NCBI GenBank assembly: GCA_963755155.1
Contig: CAVWIV010000003.1
Span: 425,034 to 489,033, forward strand
Direction: 5' to 3'
Length of the DNA stretch: 64,000 bases
Source: PALSA-612 sp963755155
Lineage (GTDB): Bacteria > Actinomycetota > Thermoleophilia > Gaiellales > Gaiellaceae
Below are positions 36,481-45,094 of this stretch, piece after piece; the stretch's first letter is position 1, and the number at the start of each line of letters is the position of its first letter. The position numbers were made by a program, and so were the translations under genes. The notes below the pieces were generated by a model, which was not told the origin of the DNA, ran no database searches, and saw only the letters and a list, made by a program, of their open reading frames with translations.

Positions 36481-36487
36481 CGCCGCC

Positions 36488-38512
36488 TTGGCCGTCGCTC
36501 CGCTCATTCTCGGATTCGCGCTCATCGCCGCGGCAGCATGGCTGGGGGCCGCATTGCTCCGCCTCCGAGCCCTCGCGGAGTTCCTGCTTGCGTTCTACCT
36601 CTTCCTGCTCGGCGGCGTGATCGTCGTCGTGCTCGCGCTTTCCCCATTCGGTCTCGTCACGCGCTCCGGGATCCTCGCGGCCTCGGCAGCAGTCCTCGTT
36701 GCGGTCGCCGCGCTGTGGTACGTCCGGGGACGGCCCGCAACGCCGTCAGTTCGAGCCGGATTGGCGGTTGCGTCGGCAGCTCTCCGCGACCCGCTGGTCG
36801 CGATTCTCACCGGCGCAGTCGCGCTCTCGCTTGCGTACGCAGCGGCGCTCGCCGTCGCCACGCCGGCGAACGACTTCGACGTGCTGTGGTACCACCTCCC
36901 GCGGGCGGCGATCTGGGCGCAGGACCACGGCGTCCACTTCATCGAGCACGCCAACGACACCCGGCTCAACGAGAACCCGCCGGGCGCGGAGATCCTCTCG
37001 ACGTGGGCCATGACGCTCGAGGGCTCAGACCGCTTCGCCGGCGTCTTCCAGGTCGCCGCGCTCCTGGCGACGATGATCGCGGTCGTCCGCGTCTCTCGCC
37101 TCGCCGGCTTCGGACACCGCGAGGCGGTCTTCGGAGCGCTGCTCTTCGCGACGCTCCCCGTGGTCGCGTTGCAGGCTGCGACGGCGGCCAACGACCTCGT
37201 CTTCACCTCGTTCGTCGTCACGGTCGTGGCCTTCATGCTCTCGGACAACCGCACATCCCTCGCGCTCGGTGCGCTTGCACTGGCGCTCGCCGTGGCGACG
37301 AAGGGAACCACGCTGTTCGCGATTCCACTGTTGCTCGTCGTCGGGATCGTCCTCGCCCCGCGCCGGCGGTGGCTGTCGGTGGGCGCTGTCGGAGCTTTCG
37401 CGATCGCGTTGGGCGCCTTCTGGTACGTCTACCACCACGTCGCGGCGGGAGGCGCCGGAGACGAGCAACGGGCGGCCCTCAGCCGCTCGACGACGCCGTA
37501 TGAGACTCCCTTGTACATGTGGCGGAATGCCATCGACGCCGTCGATCCGGCCGGTTCGGTCGGGCGAGACCGGTATGCGTACGTGGTCGTCGCCGTCGTC
37601 CTGCTCGCCGTCGCCGGCATCGTGGCGTGGCGGAGGCGGTCGCGCGCACTGGCCTTGGGCGCCGGTCTCGCCGCCGCGCTCCTCCTCGTGCCAGTCGCAT
37701 TCGAGAGTGCTCAGGACATCCTCAGACGGGGTTACGAGCGAGCGCTCATAGGTCGCGTCGATGACCGGCTCGTGTTCATGGGCGATCTCCTTGAGACCAC
37801 GCTCCCTACGCCGTTTACGTCGTGGTATGGCCCGACCGGCCTGATCGCATTCCTCATCGCCGCCGTGCTCGCGGTCCGCGCGGTGCGTCGCGGCATGCTG
37901 CGGAGGGGCGTGCTTGTGCTCGCCCTCGCACCGCTGATCACGCTCGTCGTCGTTTCCTCGACCTGGGGTTACAGCACGTCGCACGGACGCTTCTTTATGC
38001 CCGCCGTCGCCCTGTCCGCCGCGACCTGGGGGCTCGTGCATCGCGTCCGGGCACTCGCCTGGGGCCTGTCCGCGATCGCGCTGGTGACGCTCCTCCTTTC
38101 GTTCCTGCATTACAAGGAGAAGCCGGCCGGGATCTCATTGCTCGAGGGGACGACGAGCCGGTCGGTTTGGACGGCCGACGACGTCACCGTGCTCTCTGTG
38201 TGGCGCCCCGCCGAGTTTGCGCAGCTGCAGTTGGTGCGCCAGCTCAGGGGCCTCGTCGAGGACGGCGAGACTGTTGCCCTTCGCGTCCACCCCATCAATC
38301 TGAGCTATCAGTACTTCGACCGAGATCGCGGGTGGCGCGTGGTCTACGTCGACGACGAGGGTGGGCTCGATGCGGACGCGGACTGGCTCGTCGTCGCACC
38401 CAGGCTGGACGCCGAGATCTGCCCGGCGGGCTGGCGTCGCGAGTTCGGCGCCGACGGCTGGCGGCTCTACCGCCGCGTCGGCCTTTGCCCAGGGGAACGG
38501 CCGGCCACGTAG
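36488..38512 (+). CDS. Polytopic membrane protein, GT-C glycosyltransferase-like, copy 1
   Basis: Integral membrane protein of 674 residues with about ten hydrophobic segments and a soluble C-terminal domain of about 130 residues. After the third or so membrane span is ANDFDVLWYHLPRAAIWAQ, an acidic loop like the first extracytoplasmic loop of GT-C (ArnT/PMT) enzymes, followed by TRLNENPPGAEIL. The C-terminus has VYVDDEGGLDADADWLVVAP and ICPAGWRRE. TTG 36488 is supported by the GACAAT hexamer. The neighbour is a close paralogue. Transfer of a sugar from a polyprenyl-phosphate donor is inferred; the acceptor is unknown. Confidence 0.8.
   Translation: MAVAPLILGFALIAAAAWLGAALLRLRALAEFLLAFYLFLLGGVIVVVLALSPFGLVTRSGILAASAAVLVAVAALWYVRGRPATPSVRAGLAVASAALRDPLVAILTGAVALSLAYAAALAVATPANDFDVLWYHLPRAAIWAQDHGVHFIEHANDTRLNENPPGAEILSTWAMTLEGSDRFAGVFQVAALLATMIAVVRVSRLAGFGHREAVFGALLFATLPVVALQAATAANDLVFTSFVVTVVAFMLSDNRTSLALGALALALAVATKGTTLFAIPLLLVVGIVLAPRRRWLSVGAVGAFAIALGAFWYVYHHVAAGGAGDEQRAALSRSTTPYETPLYMWRNAIDAVDPAGSVGRDRYAYVVVAVVLLAVAGIVAWRRRSRALALGAGLAAALLLVPVAFESAQDILRRGYERALIGRVDDRLVFMGDLLETTLPTPFTSWYGPTGLIAFLIAAVLAVRAVRRGMLRRGVLVLALAPLITLVVVSSTWGYSTSHGRFFMPAVALSAATWGLVHRVRALAWGLSAIALVTLLLSFLHYKEKPAGISLLEGTTSRSVWTADDVTVLSVWRPAEFAQLQLVRQLRGLVEDGETVALRVHPINLSYQYFDRDRGWRVVYVDDEGGLDADADWLVVAPRLDAEICPAGWRREFGADGWRLYRRVGLCPGERPAT
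38358..38397 (+). repeat. 40-base identical block shared by tandem GT-C paralogues, copy 1
   Basis: Coding bases identical to 40430-40469, starting agggtgggctcgatgcg and ending ctcgtcgtcgc. The protein segment is GGLDADADWLVVA. The identity includes third codon positions, unlike most of the two genes. Confidence 0.75.
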
Positions 38513-38543
38513 CTGCGAGCGGCGGGCGCGCGCGCGCATGAGC

Positions 38544-38549
38544 GACAAT
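38544..38549 (+). promoter_or_regulatory. Candidate -10 element of GT-C-like gene 2
   Basis: GACAAT, 7 bases before TTG 38557, in the same 19-base context as copy 1. Confidence 0.5.
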
Positions 38550-38556
38550 CGCCGCC

Positions 38557-40584
38557 TTGGGCATCGTCGCCCTAGCCATCGGATTCGCATTGATCGTCGG
38601 CGCGGCGTGGCTGGCGGCCGCTTCGCTGCGCCTTCGCGACGCGGCTGACTTCCTCCTCGCGGTCTACCTCTGCGCGACCGGGGGCGTGATTCTCCTCGTG
38701 CTCGCCCTGTCTCCGTTCGGACTCGTCACTCGCGCGGGAGTGCTTGTCGCGTCAGCCGGCTTGCTCGCAGCGGCCGGAGCGGTGTGGCACCTGCGCGGCC
38801 GTCCTGCGACGCCGTCCATGCGGGAAGCGGCGGCAGCCGCCTGGACCGCTCTCCGCGACCCGGTCCTCACCGTCCTCGCCGTTGGCGTCTCCCTTGCACT
38901 CGCGTACACGGCGGCTCTCGTCCTCGCCACGCCCTCGAACGACTTCGACGAGCTCTGGTACCACCTGCCGCGGGCGGCGGTCTGGGCTCAGGAGCAGGGA
39001 CTGCACTTCATCGACCACGCGAACACCTCCCGCCTCAACGAGAACCCACCGGCCGCCGAGATCCTCTCCGCGTGGGCGATGGCGCTCGAGGGCGGCGACC
39101 GGTTCGCCGACGTCTTCCAGCTCGTCGCGCTGGTCGCAACGCTGCTCGCGATCACCCGCATCGCGCGCTTGCTCGGCTTCGGTCACCGCGAGGCCGCGTT
39201 CGGGGCGCTGCTCTTCGCAACGCTGCCGGTCGTCGCCCTTCAGGCCGCGACGGCAGGGAACGACGTCGTGATGACGTCATTCGTAGCGGTCGTCGTCGTG
39301 TTCATGCTCTCCGACACGCGCACGGCACTCGTCCTCGGCGCCTTCGCGCTCGGGCTCAGCGTGCTCACGAAAGGGACGGCGCTATTCACCATTCCGCTGT
39401 TGGCGATCGTGGCGGCGATTCTCGTCCCGCGTCGCCGCTGGCTCTCGGTGGGCGTCGCGGGAGCCCTGAGCATCGGCGCCGCGGGGCTCTGGTACGCCTT
39501 CCACCAGGCAGAAGCCGGCGGCGCGGGAGAGGAGCAGAGCGCAGTCCTCGATCGCGGGGCGCAGGCCGAGCCGTTCATGTTTCCGGCGTTCATGGCGCGG
39601 CTGGCAATCGACGCCGTCGATCCGGCCGGTTCCGTGGGCCGCGACCGCTACGCCTACGCGATCGCGGCCGCAGTCCTGCTCGTGCTCGGCGGAGTCTGGG
39701 CGTACAGGGGCAGGTCGCGCGCCGCTGCGCTCTCCGGAGTCGCCGCCGCGGCCCTCGTCCTGCTTCCCATAGCGTTCGAGAGCATCTACGACACCCTGCG
39801 GCGCGGATACCAGCGAGCGCTCGTCGATGTGGATCCGGACATCGCATTCCGTGGGTACACGCGCGATCCGACGATCCCCGGGCCGTTCAATTCGTGGTAC
39901 GGCCCGGTCGGGCTCGTCGCGTTCCTGGCGGCCGCCGTGCTGCTGATCGTGGCTGTCCGCCGCGGCTCGCTACGGAAGGGCGTCCTCGTCCTCGCCCTGG
40001 CGCCCCTCATCACCCTGGCCATCGTTGCGACTACCTGGGGCTACAGCATCTGGCACGGGCGGTTCTTCATGCCGGCCGTCGCACTGTCCGCCGCGACGTG
40101 GGGTGTGCTGCACCGCGTTCGAGCGCTCAGGTGGGCGGTCGCGGCGATGGCCCTCATGACCGTCCTGCTCTCGTTCCTCCACTACTACCCGAAGCCCGCC
40201 GGCATCTCGTTGCTCGACGGCCGGACAGGCGAGTCCGTGTGGACGAAGTCGCGCGCGGAGATCATCGAATCCCTGGCTCCCGGGCCGACACCGCAGAACC
40301 AACTCCTGCGCCGACTCGACGGCCGGGTGAGAGACGGTGAGACCGTCGCGCTGCGCCTCAACTCCGACAACGTCAGCTATCCGTATTTCGGCGAGGGGCT
40401 CGATCGACGCATCGTCTACGTCGACGACAAGGGTGGGCTCGATGCGGACGCGGACTGGCTCGTCGTCGCCCCCGGGCTGAACGTGGAGATCTGTCCGGCC
40501 GGTTGGCGCCGCGAGCTGGCGGCCGGGGGCTGGCGCCTTTACGAGCGCGTCGGGCTGTGCCCCGGCGAGAGCGCGGCCACGTAG
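38557..40584 (+). CDS. Polytopic membrane protein, GT-C glycosyltransferase-like, copy 2
   Basis: Tandem paralogue of the preceding gene, 675 residues, aligned end to end without large gaps and visibly about two-thirds identical. The acidic loop is SNDFDELWYHLPRAAVWAQ and the following RLNENPPAAEIL is shared, as are FGHREA.FGALLFATLPVV and the soluble C-terminus with ICPAGWRREL. TTG 38557 has the same promoter context. The gene end overlaps the convergent GT4 gene by 46 bases. A difference in one loop (residues about 300-350) may change acceptor choice; this is speculation. Confidence 0.8.
   Translation: MGIVALAIGFALIVGAAWLAAASLRLRDAADFLLAVYLCATGGVILLVLALSPFGLVTRAGVLVASAGLLAAAGAVWHLRGRPATPSMREAAAAAWTALRDPVLTVLAVGVSLALAYTAALVLATPSNDFDELWYHLPRAAVWAQEQGLHFIDHANTSRLNENPPAAEILSAWAMALEGGDRFADVFQLVALVATLLAITRIARLLGFGHREAAFGALLFATLPVVALQAATAGNDVVMTSFVAVVVVFMLSDTRTALVLGAFALGLSVLTKGTALFTIPLLAIVAAILVPRRRWLSVGVAGALSIGAAGLWYAFHQAEAGGAGEEQSAVLDRGAQAEPFMFPAFMARLAIDAVDPAGSVGRDRYAYAIAAAVLLVLGGVWAYRGRSRAAALSGVAAAALVLLPIAFESIYDTLRRGYQRALVDVDPDIAFRGYTRDPTIPGPFNSWYGPVGLVAFLAAAVLLIVAVRRGSLRKGVLVLALAPLITLAIVATTWGYSIWHGRFFMPAVALSAATWGVLHRVRALRWAVAAMALMTVLLSFLHYYPKPAGISLLDGRTGESVWTKSRAEIIESLAPGPTPQNQLLRRLDGRVRDGETVALRLNSDNVSYPYFGEGLDRRIVYVDDKGGLDADADWLVVAPGLNVEICPAGWRRELAAGGWRLYERVGLCPGESAAT
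40430..40469 (+). repeat. 40-base identical block shared by tandem GT-C paralogues, copy 2
   Basis: Partner of 38358-38397; the 15 bases before one upstream mismatch are also identical. Confidence 0.75.
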
Positions 40585-41570
40585 GCGGCGAGCGTCGCGG
40601 CCGTGGCCGCGGCCCAGGAAAAGCGCTCACCGGCATGCTCGCGCGCTGCCGCGCCGAGCCTGGCCCGCAGGGTCGTATCCGCGAGCAGTCGCTCGATCGC
40701 GGCGCGTAGCGCGGGGGCGTCGCCCGGTGGGACGAGCAGGCCCGTGCGCTCGTGCTCGACTGCGTCCAGAAGGCCACCGACGGCCGATGCGACGACGGGT
40801 CGTCCGTGCGCCATCGCCTCACGGGCGACGACGCCGTAGCCCTCCCGCCGGGACGGGCAGACGACGATCGCAGCGCGGTCGTAGTAGTCGCCGAGCTCGG
40901 CCGGCGGCACGAAGCCGACGGCATCGGGGACGAGATGTCGCAGCGGGCCGTCGCCGACGACGACGCGCGCGATGCCTCGAGTCGCTTCGACGAGCTCCTC
41001 GACGCCTTTCTCCGCCGCCAGCCGGCCGACGTAGAGCACGTGGGGCGGCTCGTCCGGCTCGGCCAGCGACTCGGGCAGGTTCACGCCGCTGCCGATCACC
41101 CTGACCCCGGTCGCCCCCAGGCGTGTGACCGCCCCGGCGAGGGCCCGGGACGGCGCGACGACCACACGCGCGCGACGGACGAGCGGGCGAAAAAGCACCG
41201 GCGCACGGCCGGCGAGCTCGACGTCCGTTCCCCAGGCCTGGAGGACGAGCGGCTTCCCGGTCACGAGCGCCGGGAAGCCCGAGGGCAGCCAGTGCGCGTG
41301 GACGAGGTCCGCGCCCCGGGAGGCATGCCGCGCTGCGCGCGCGTACGAGGCGAAGAACGCCGGCAGCAGCGCCGCCCGCGCCGGGTGCGACGTGAGGTTT
41401 CCCGCGATGCCGTCGCCGTACGCGATGCCGAAGTCCCGGAAGCCGGCGGGCGAGACCACCCTCACGTCGACGCCCGCCGCGCGCAGGTGCGAAACCGCAT
41501 CGCGGACGAATGCGCCAGCGATGTCGCCTTCGTGCCGCGGATACGACGTGGTGAGCACCGTGACTCGCAC
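40539..41570 (-). CDS. GT4-family glycosyltransferase
   Basis: Retaining GT-B enzyme of 343 residues. The N-terminal domain has TVLTTSYPRHEGDIAGAFV and DLVHAHWLPSGFPAL; the C-terminal donor domain has VLYVGRLAAEKGVEELVEA, VGDGPLRHL and the EX7E region SRREGYGVVAREAMAHGRP. This is the pattern of WcaL/PimB-like sugar transferases. GTG 41570 lies 8 bases after the minus-strand TATTGT. It stands alone on its strand, divergent from the membrane protein at 41592. Confidence 0.9.
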   Translation of the reverse strand: MRVTVLTTSYPRHEGDIAGAFVRDAVSHLRAAGVDVRVVSPAGFRDFGIAYGDGIAGNLTSHPARAALLPAFFASYARAARHASRGADLVHAHWLPSGFPALVTGKPLVLQAWGTDVELAGRAPVLFRPLVRRARVVVAPSRALAGAVTRLGATGVRVIGSGVNLPESLAEPDEPPHVLYVGRLAAEKGVEELVEATRGIARVVVGDGPLRHLVPDAVGFVPPAELGDYYDRAAIVVCPSRREGYGVVAREAMAHGRPVVASAVGGLLDAVEHERTGLLVPPGDAPALRAAIERLLADTTLRARLGAAAREHAGERFSWAAATAATLAAYVAALSPGHSPTRS

Positions 41571-41577
41571 GGGGAGT

Positions 41578-41584
41578 CACAATA
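41578..41584. promoter_or_regulatory. Symmetric bidirectional -10 element (GT4 / membrane protein)
   Basis: The heptamer CACAATA gives CACAAT on the plus strand, 8 bases before ATG 41592, and TATTGT on the minus strand, 8 bases before GTG 41570. Start codons are 21 bases apart. Confidence 0.5.
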
Positions 41585-41591
41585 CGCCCGC

Positions 41592-42986
41592 ATGGACCGC
41601 CGCCTGCCCGGTTGGCTGCTCCCGGCGGTCGGGATGGGCCTGCCACTCCTCGCGGTGCTCGCGGCCATTCTCGCGCTCGAGCCGTACTACGGCGTCGTCG
41701 ACGACGCGATCCTCCTCGGGTACGCGCAGGTGGCCGCCGCCGACTTCCCCGGCGAGTGGGCCGACCGCGTCTGGTCGGACATCTCGTCGTGGGGGATGGT
41801 GCGGCCGTTCTACTGGGCGCTCGCCTACGGCGAATACAGCGCCGGGGCCGAGAGCCCGACCGTGCTCTACGTCGTCAACTGGGCGGCGACAGGCGCCGTG
41901 CTCGCGTTTGCCGGCTACGCGATCGCTCGCGCCTTCCGCGTCGAGCGAAGCCGGCTGGGGATCTTCCTCGCGGTGTACGGAGCGGCGGTCTTCGTCTACC
42001 CGTGGACGCTCGACCTCTTTGCGTTCCCGAGCTACCAGGAGAAGTGGGTCGTGCTCGCCGCGGCGCTCGGCCTCCTCTGGTTCGCGGAGCCGCGGGAGCG
42101 CCTGCCGGCGTGGCAGTGGTATGCGGTCAGCGCCCTCGTCATCGGGCTCGGCGCGGCGACGAAGGCGCAGTTCGTCGTCTTCCTGCCCGCGTTCTGGCTG
42201 CTCGTGCTCGACCATCGCCGCGAGGGACGCGCGAGCTGGTCGCGGGTCGTGGCTGTCACGGCGATGGGAGCGGTCGCAGCCCTCGCGTTGCGCGCAATCG
42301 CCTGGCACGGCGACTACACCGAAGGGTTCGGCCTCTCGAACGTGCCCGACCAGCTGGGCTCGCGGTACCTCTGGCTCGTCGCGGCCTTCGCGCTCGCGTG
42401 GACGGTGTACGCGTTCGTGCGGCGCGACAGCCTGATCCGAGACCTCATCCCGACGGCCGTCTTCGTTGCCTTTGTCTTCGTCTTCGCGCAGTGGCCGGGA
42501 GGCTTCCTCTGGACGCTCCTCGGGTTTGTCGCCGCAGGCGCCTTCGCGCTTGCCGTCTCGCGCGTTCGCTCACCCGCGCTGGCAACGACCGCGCTCGTGG
42601 CGAGCCTCGTCTGGGCGTGCACGTGGATCGTCGTGCGGACGGACGAGCTCTACTCGTCACTCACGAGCATCGGCGAGTTCGCCCGCTCGGCGCCCGCCCG
42701 CGCGCTCGCGGCCGAGGGCACGCCCGTCTACATCTCCTGCGAGGAAGGCTCGGCGGCCATCGCCGGGTACGTGCGCCGCGAGCAGGGTGAGCGGCTCAGC
42801 GTCCGGCCTCGCGACGCCGTGCCGTGGTCCTCGGCGAAGGGCCTCGAGCCGCCGGCGAGCTTCCGCTACGCGCTCGTCGATGCGCGGCTGTGTCCCGCGG
42901 CTGTCGACGGGGCGAAGTGGCGCGCCGTGTGGACGCCGAGCCGCGACGGTGGCTTCGTCCTCTATCGGCGCCGCGACAACGCGTAG
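41592..42986 (+). CDS. Polytopic membrane protein, possible GT-C-type transferase
   Basis: Membrane protein of 464 residues with roughly ten hydrophobic segments. After the first span is EPYYGVVDDAILLGYAQ, an acidic loop reminiscent of GT-C enzymes, and the soluble tail of about 90 residues has VYISCEEGSAAIAGYVRREQ and ends DGGFVLYRRRDNA. It is not a close relative of the two genes upstream. The ATG follows the CACAAT hexamer by 8 bases. Its end overlaps the convergent nucleotidyltransferase gene by 25 bases. The substrate is unknown. Confidence 0.75.
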   Translation: MDRRLPGWLLPAVGMGLPLLAVLAAILALEPYYGVVDDAILLGYAQVAAADFPGEWADRVWSDISSWGMVRPFYWALAYGEYSAGAESPTVLYVVNWAATGAVLAFAGYAIARAFRVERSRLGIFLAVYGAAVFVYPWTLDLFAFPSYQEKWVVLAAALGLLWFAEPRERLPAWQWYAVSALVIGLGAATKAQFVVFLPAFWLLVLDHRREGRASWSRVVAVTAMGAVAALALRAIAWHGDYTEGFGLSNVPDQLGSRYLWLVAAFALAWTVYAFVRRDSLIRDLIPTAVFVAFVFVFAQWPGGFLWTLLGFVAAGAFALAVSRVRSPALATTALVASLVWACTWIVVRTDELYSSLTSIGEFARSAPARALAAEGTPVYISCEEGSAAIAGYVRREQGERLSVRPRDAVPWSSAKGLEPPASFRYALVDARLCPAAVDGAKWRAVWTPSRDGGFVLYRRRDNA

Positions 42987-43742
42987 TCGACGAAGGCGAG
43001 CGTGCGCTCGTCGGCCTCCGGCGTCGAGGGCAAGTGGACTCGTTCCCACGGATCGGCGCGGTCGGCGAGCGCTTGGCCGATCAATTCGCTCCACTCGGGG
43101 TCGACCTCGCTCAGCGCCCACTCGCCCGCTTCGCGCTTCGTCGTCACCGCCCCGTGGTGCAGCGTCCAGAGCAGCCGGCAGAACGTCAACACGAGGTAGG
43201 GCTGTTGCCAGCGGCTGAACGGAAGGTTCTCCCGTGCCTCCGCCGCGTACTCGTCGAGCGCACGCGACGCCCCTTCGCGCAGCGCCTCTTGCGAGACAGG
43301 GTCTACCAGCTGCGCCGGCTCCGGCCCCGTCAGTACCACTCCGTGCTCCCGGAGCAGCCAACGGGTGTGCGCGTTGTTGCAGTGGTCCGACCAGACGAGC
43401 GAGCGGGCGCCGTTGTCGAGGTAGAGACACGGCGTCCGCGCCGGATCGACGCGGCGCAGGAGATCTTGCGGAATGTACGAGCCCTCGAGGTGCTGCGCCC
43501 AGGCGACTGGCAGCTCGAAGATCGCCGCGTGGAGCGCCTGAAGACCCGCCTGGTGCTCGGTCGTTGGGTGCTCGGTCGTCGCGATCACGAAGTCGACGTC
43601 GCTGTGGACATCGGCCTCGCCGAGTGCGAACGAGCCCTGCAGATACGCGCCGCAGAGGCTCTCTCCGAGTGCCTGCCTCGCGCCGTGCGACGAGTTGGTC
43701 GAGAACGCCGTTGAGGTCTCCGAACGGCGTCGGCGCGCTCAT
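42962..43742 (-). CDS. AadA/DUF4111-like nucleotidyltransferase, frameshifted
   Basis: Protein of about 259 residues resembling streptomycin 3''-adenylyltransferases. After a shift near 43684 it has the nucleotidyltransferase signature YLQGSFALGEADVHSDVDFV, with the two Asp of DVD, and later NAHTRWLLREHGVVLTGP and YLVLTFCRLLWTLHHG, which match AadA C-terminal helices. N-terminal VLDQLVARRA precedes the shift. It is the last gene of a surface-glycan operon, so sugar or small-molecule nucleotidylation is as likely as drug resistance. ATG 43742 overlaps the ligase stop. Confidence 0.75.
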
Positions 43743-45094
43743 GCGCGAGCGGGCGACACCGCGAGCCGCTCCCTCGGTTGAGTCTCGGCCAGCCCACGGC
43801 CGAAGACCACGGGTAAGGCGAGCGCAAGCGCTGCGAACACGTAGACGTAGTAGAACGTCATCGTGAGGTAGAAGAGGTTGGCGGCGATCGTCCCGGCGAG
43901 CGCGGCCGTCATGCCCCAGGCGAGCGGAGTCACGCGCGCGGACGCTACGTCACCGCGCGCGGCGAGCGCGCGGCCCACGCGACGGGCGGCGCCGAGACGG
44001 GCGAAGAGGTACCAGATAAAGACGCCGAACAGTGCCGTCCCGACGAGCCCCGTCTCCACGAACAGCGCGACGAAGAACGAGTGCGGCCCCCAGTTCGTCT
44101 TGCCCGTGACCTGCTCGTAGTACACCGCGAAGTTGTTCAGGCCGAGCCCGAAGAGCGGCTTCGTGGCGAGGATGTCCGGGATGAAGTCGTAGACGCCGAA
44201 GTGCGCCTGGGACGCTCCGCCGCCCGTCCTTACGCGTGAACGGAAGATCGTCTGGAAGTAGTCGAGCCGCGAGAGCACGACGATCGACAGCAGCCCGACC
44301 ACGGCTGCCAGCGGCGCGAGGAACGCCTTCGTGAGGAAGAAGCGGCGGTAGGGGAGCGCGAGGACTGCGAGCCCCACGAGCAGCCCGAGCAGGCCGCTGC
44401 GCGAGAGCGTCGTCAGCTCGACGATGAGCAGGAAGCCGAGCGTGACTGCGAGCGGTGTCTTCCACCGGTGGCCAGGCTCGAGGCGCAGGTAGACGGGCGT
44501 GAGCGCGAGCAGCGGGATGAGCAGCATGATTCCGAGGTGGTTCGGGTCTCCGGTGATCGCGTTCGGCCGGTAGACGTTCGCGCCCTCGACCGCGCCGTAG
44601 ATGTTGATGTTGCTCGCGCCGCCGGTGATCGGCGACAGGATCGCCTGGTCGAGGCTCGACCCCGAGCGAGCGAGCAGCAGCTGCAGTAGCCCGTAGACCG
44701 AGTTCACGACCATGCCGGCCGTGAGGAAGCCGATCGTCTGCCAGTAGAACGTCCGGCTCGCACGGGCGAGGTAGGCGACGCCCATGATGAGGAAGAGGAA
44801 GTGGATGGCGAACTTCGTCATCCCCTTCCCGTACTGCGTGGCGGCGACCGCGGTGTCGAGACCGAAGTAGCCGACGAGGTACACGACGAGGAACGCGACG
44901 AGGAAGCCGGTCGTCACGATCGACGTCCGCGGCACGCGGTCGTCGCCGCGGGCGAGTCGGTCTGCGGTGAAGCTCACGATGAAGCCGATCGCGCAGATGT
45001 CGGCGAGGTAGATCTGGCCGGCGACGTCCCAGTGGATCTTCTCGAACGTCACCGTGAAGATCGTCGCGAGGAAGAAGAAGCGGGTGAGCTTCAC
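43739..45094 (-). CDS. O-antigen ligase / Wzy-like membrane protein
   Basis: Polytopic protein of 451 residues with about twelve hydrophobic segments. The family features are GDPNHLGIMLLIPLLAL, TLSRSGLLGLLVG and the conserved loop HSFFVALFVETGLVGTALFG (residue about 340) of the O-antigen ligase superfamily (PF04932). It could polymerise or ligate lipid-linked oligosaccharide. It overlaps its neighbours on both sides by 4 bases. No outer-membrane LPS is expected in this lineage, so the acceptor is probably a wall or membrane glycan. Confidence 0.85.
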   Translation of the reverse strand: MKLTRFFFLATIFTVTFEKIHWDVAGQIYLADICAIGFIVSFTADRLARGDDRVPRTSIVTTGFLVAFLVVYLVGYFGLDTAVAATQYGKGMTKFAIHFLFLIMGVAYLARASRTFYWQTIGFLTAGMVVNSVYGLLQLLLARSGSSLDQAILSPITGGASNINIYGAVEGANVYRPNAITGDPNHLGIMLLIPLLALTPVYLRLEPGHRWKTPLAVTLGFLLIVELTTLSRSGLLGLLVGLAVLALPYRRFFLTKAFLAPLAAVVGLLSIVVLSRLDYFQTIFRSRVRTGGGASQAHFGVYDFIPDILATKPLFGLGLNNFAVYYEQVTGKTNWGPHSFFVALFVETGLVGTALFGVFIWYLFARLGAARRVGRALAARGDVASARVTPLAWGMTAALAGTIAANLFYLTMTFYYVYVFAALALALPVVFGRGLAETQPRERLAVSPARA

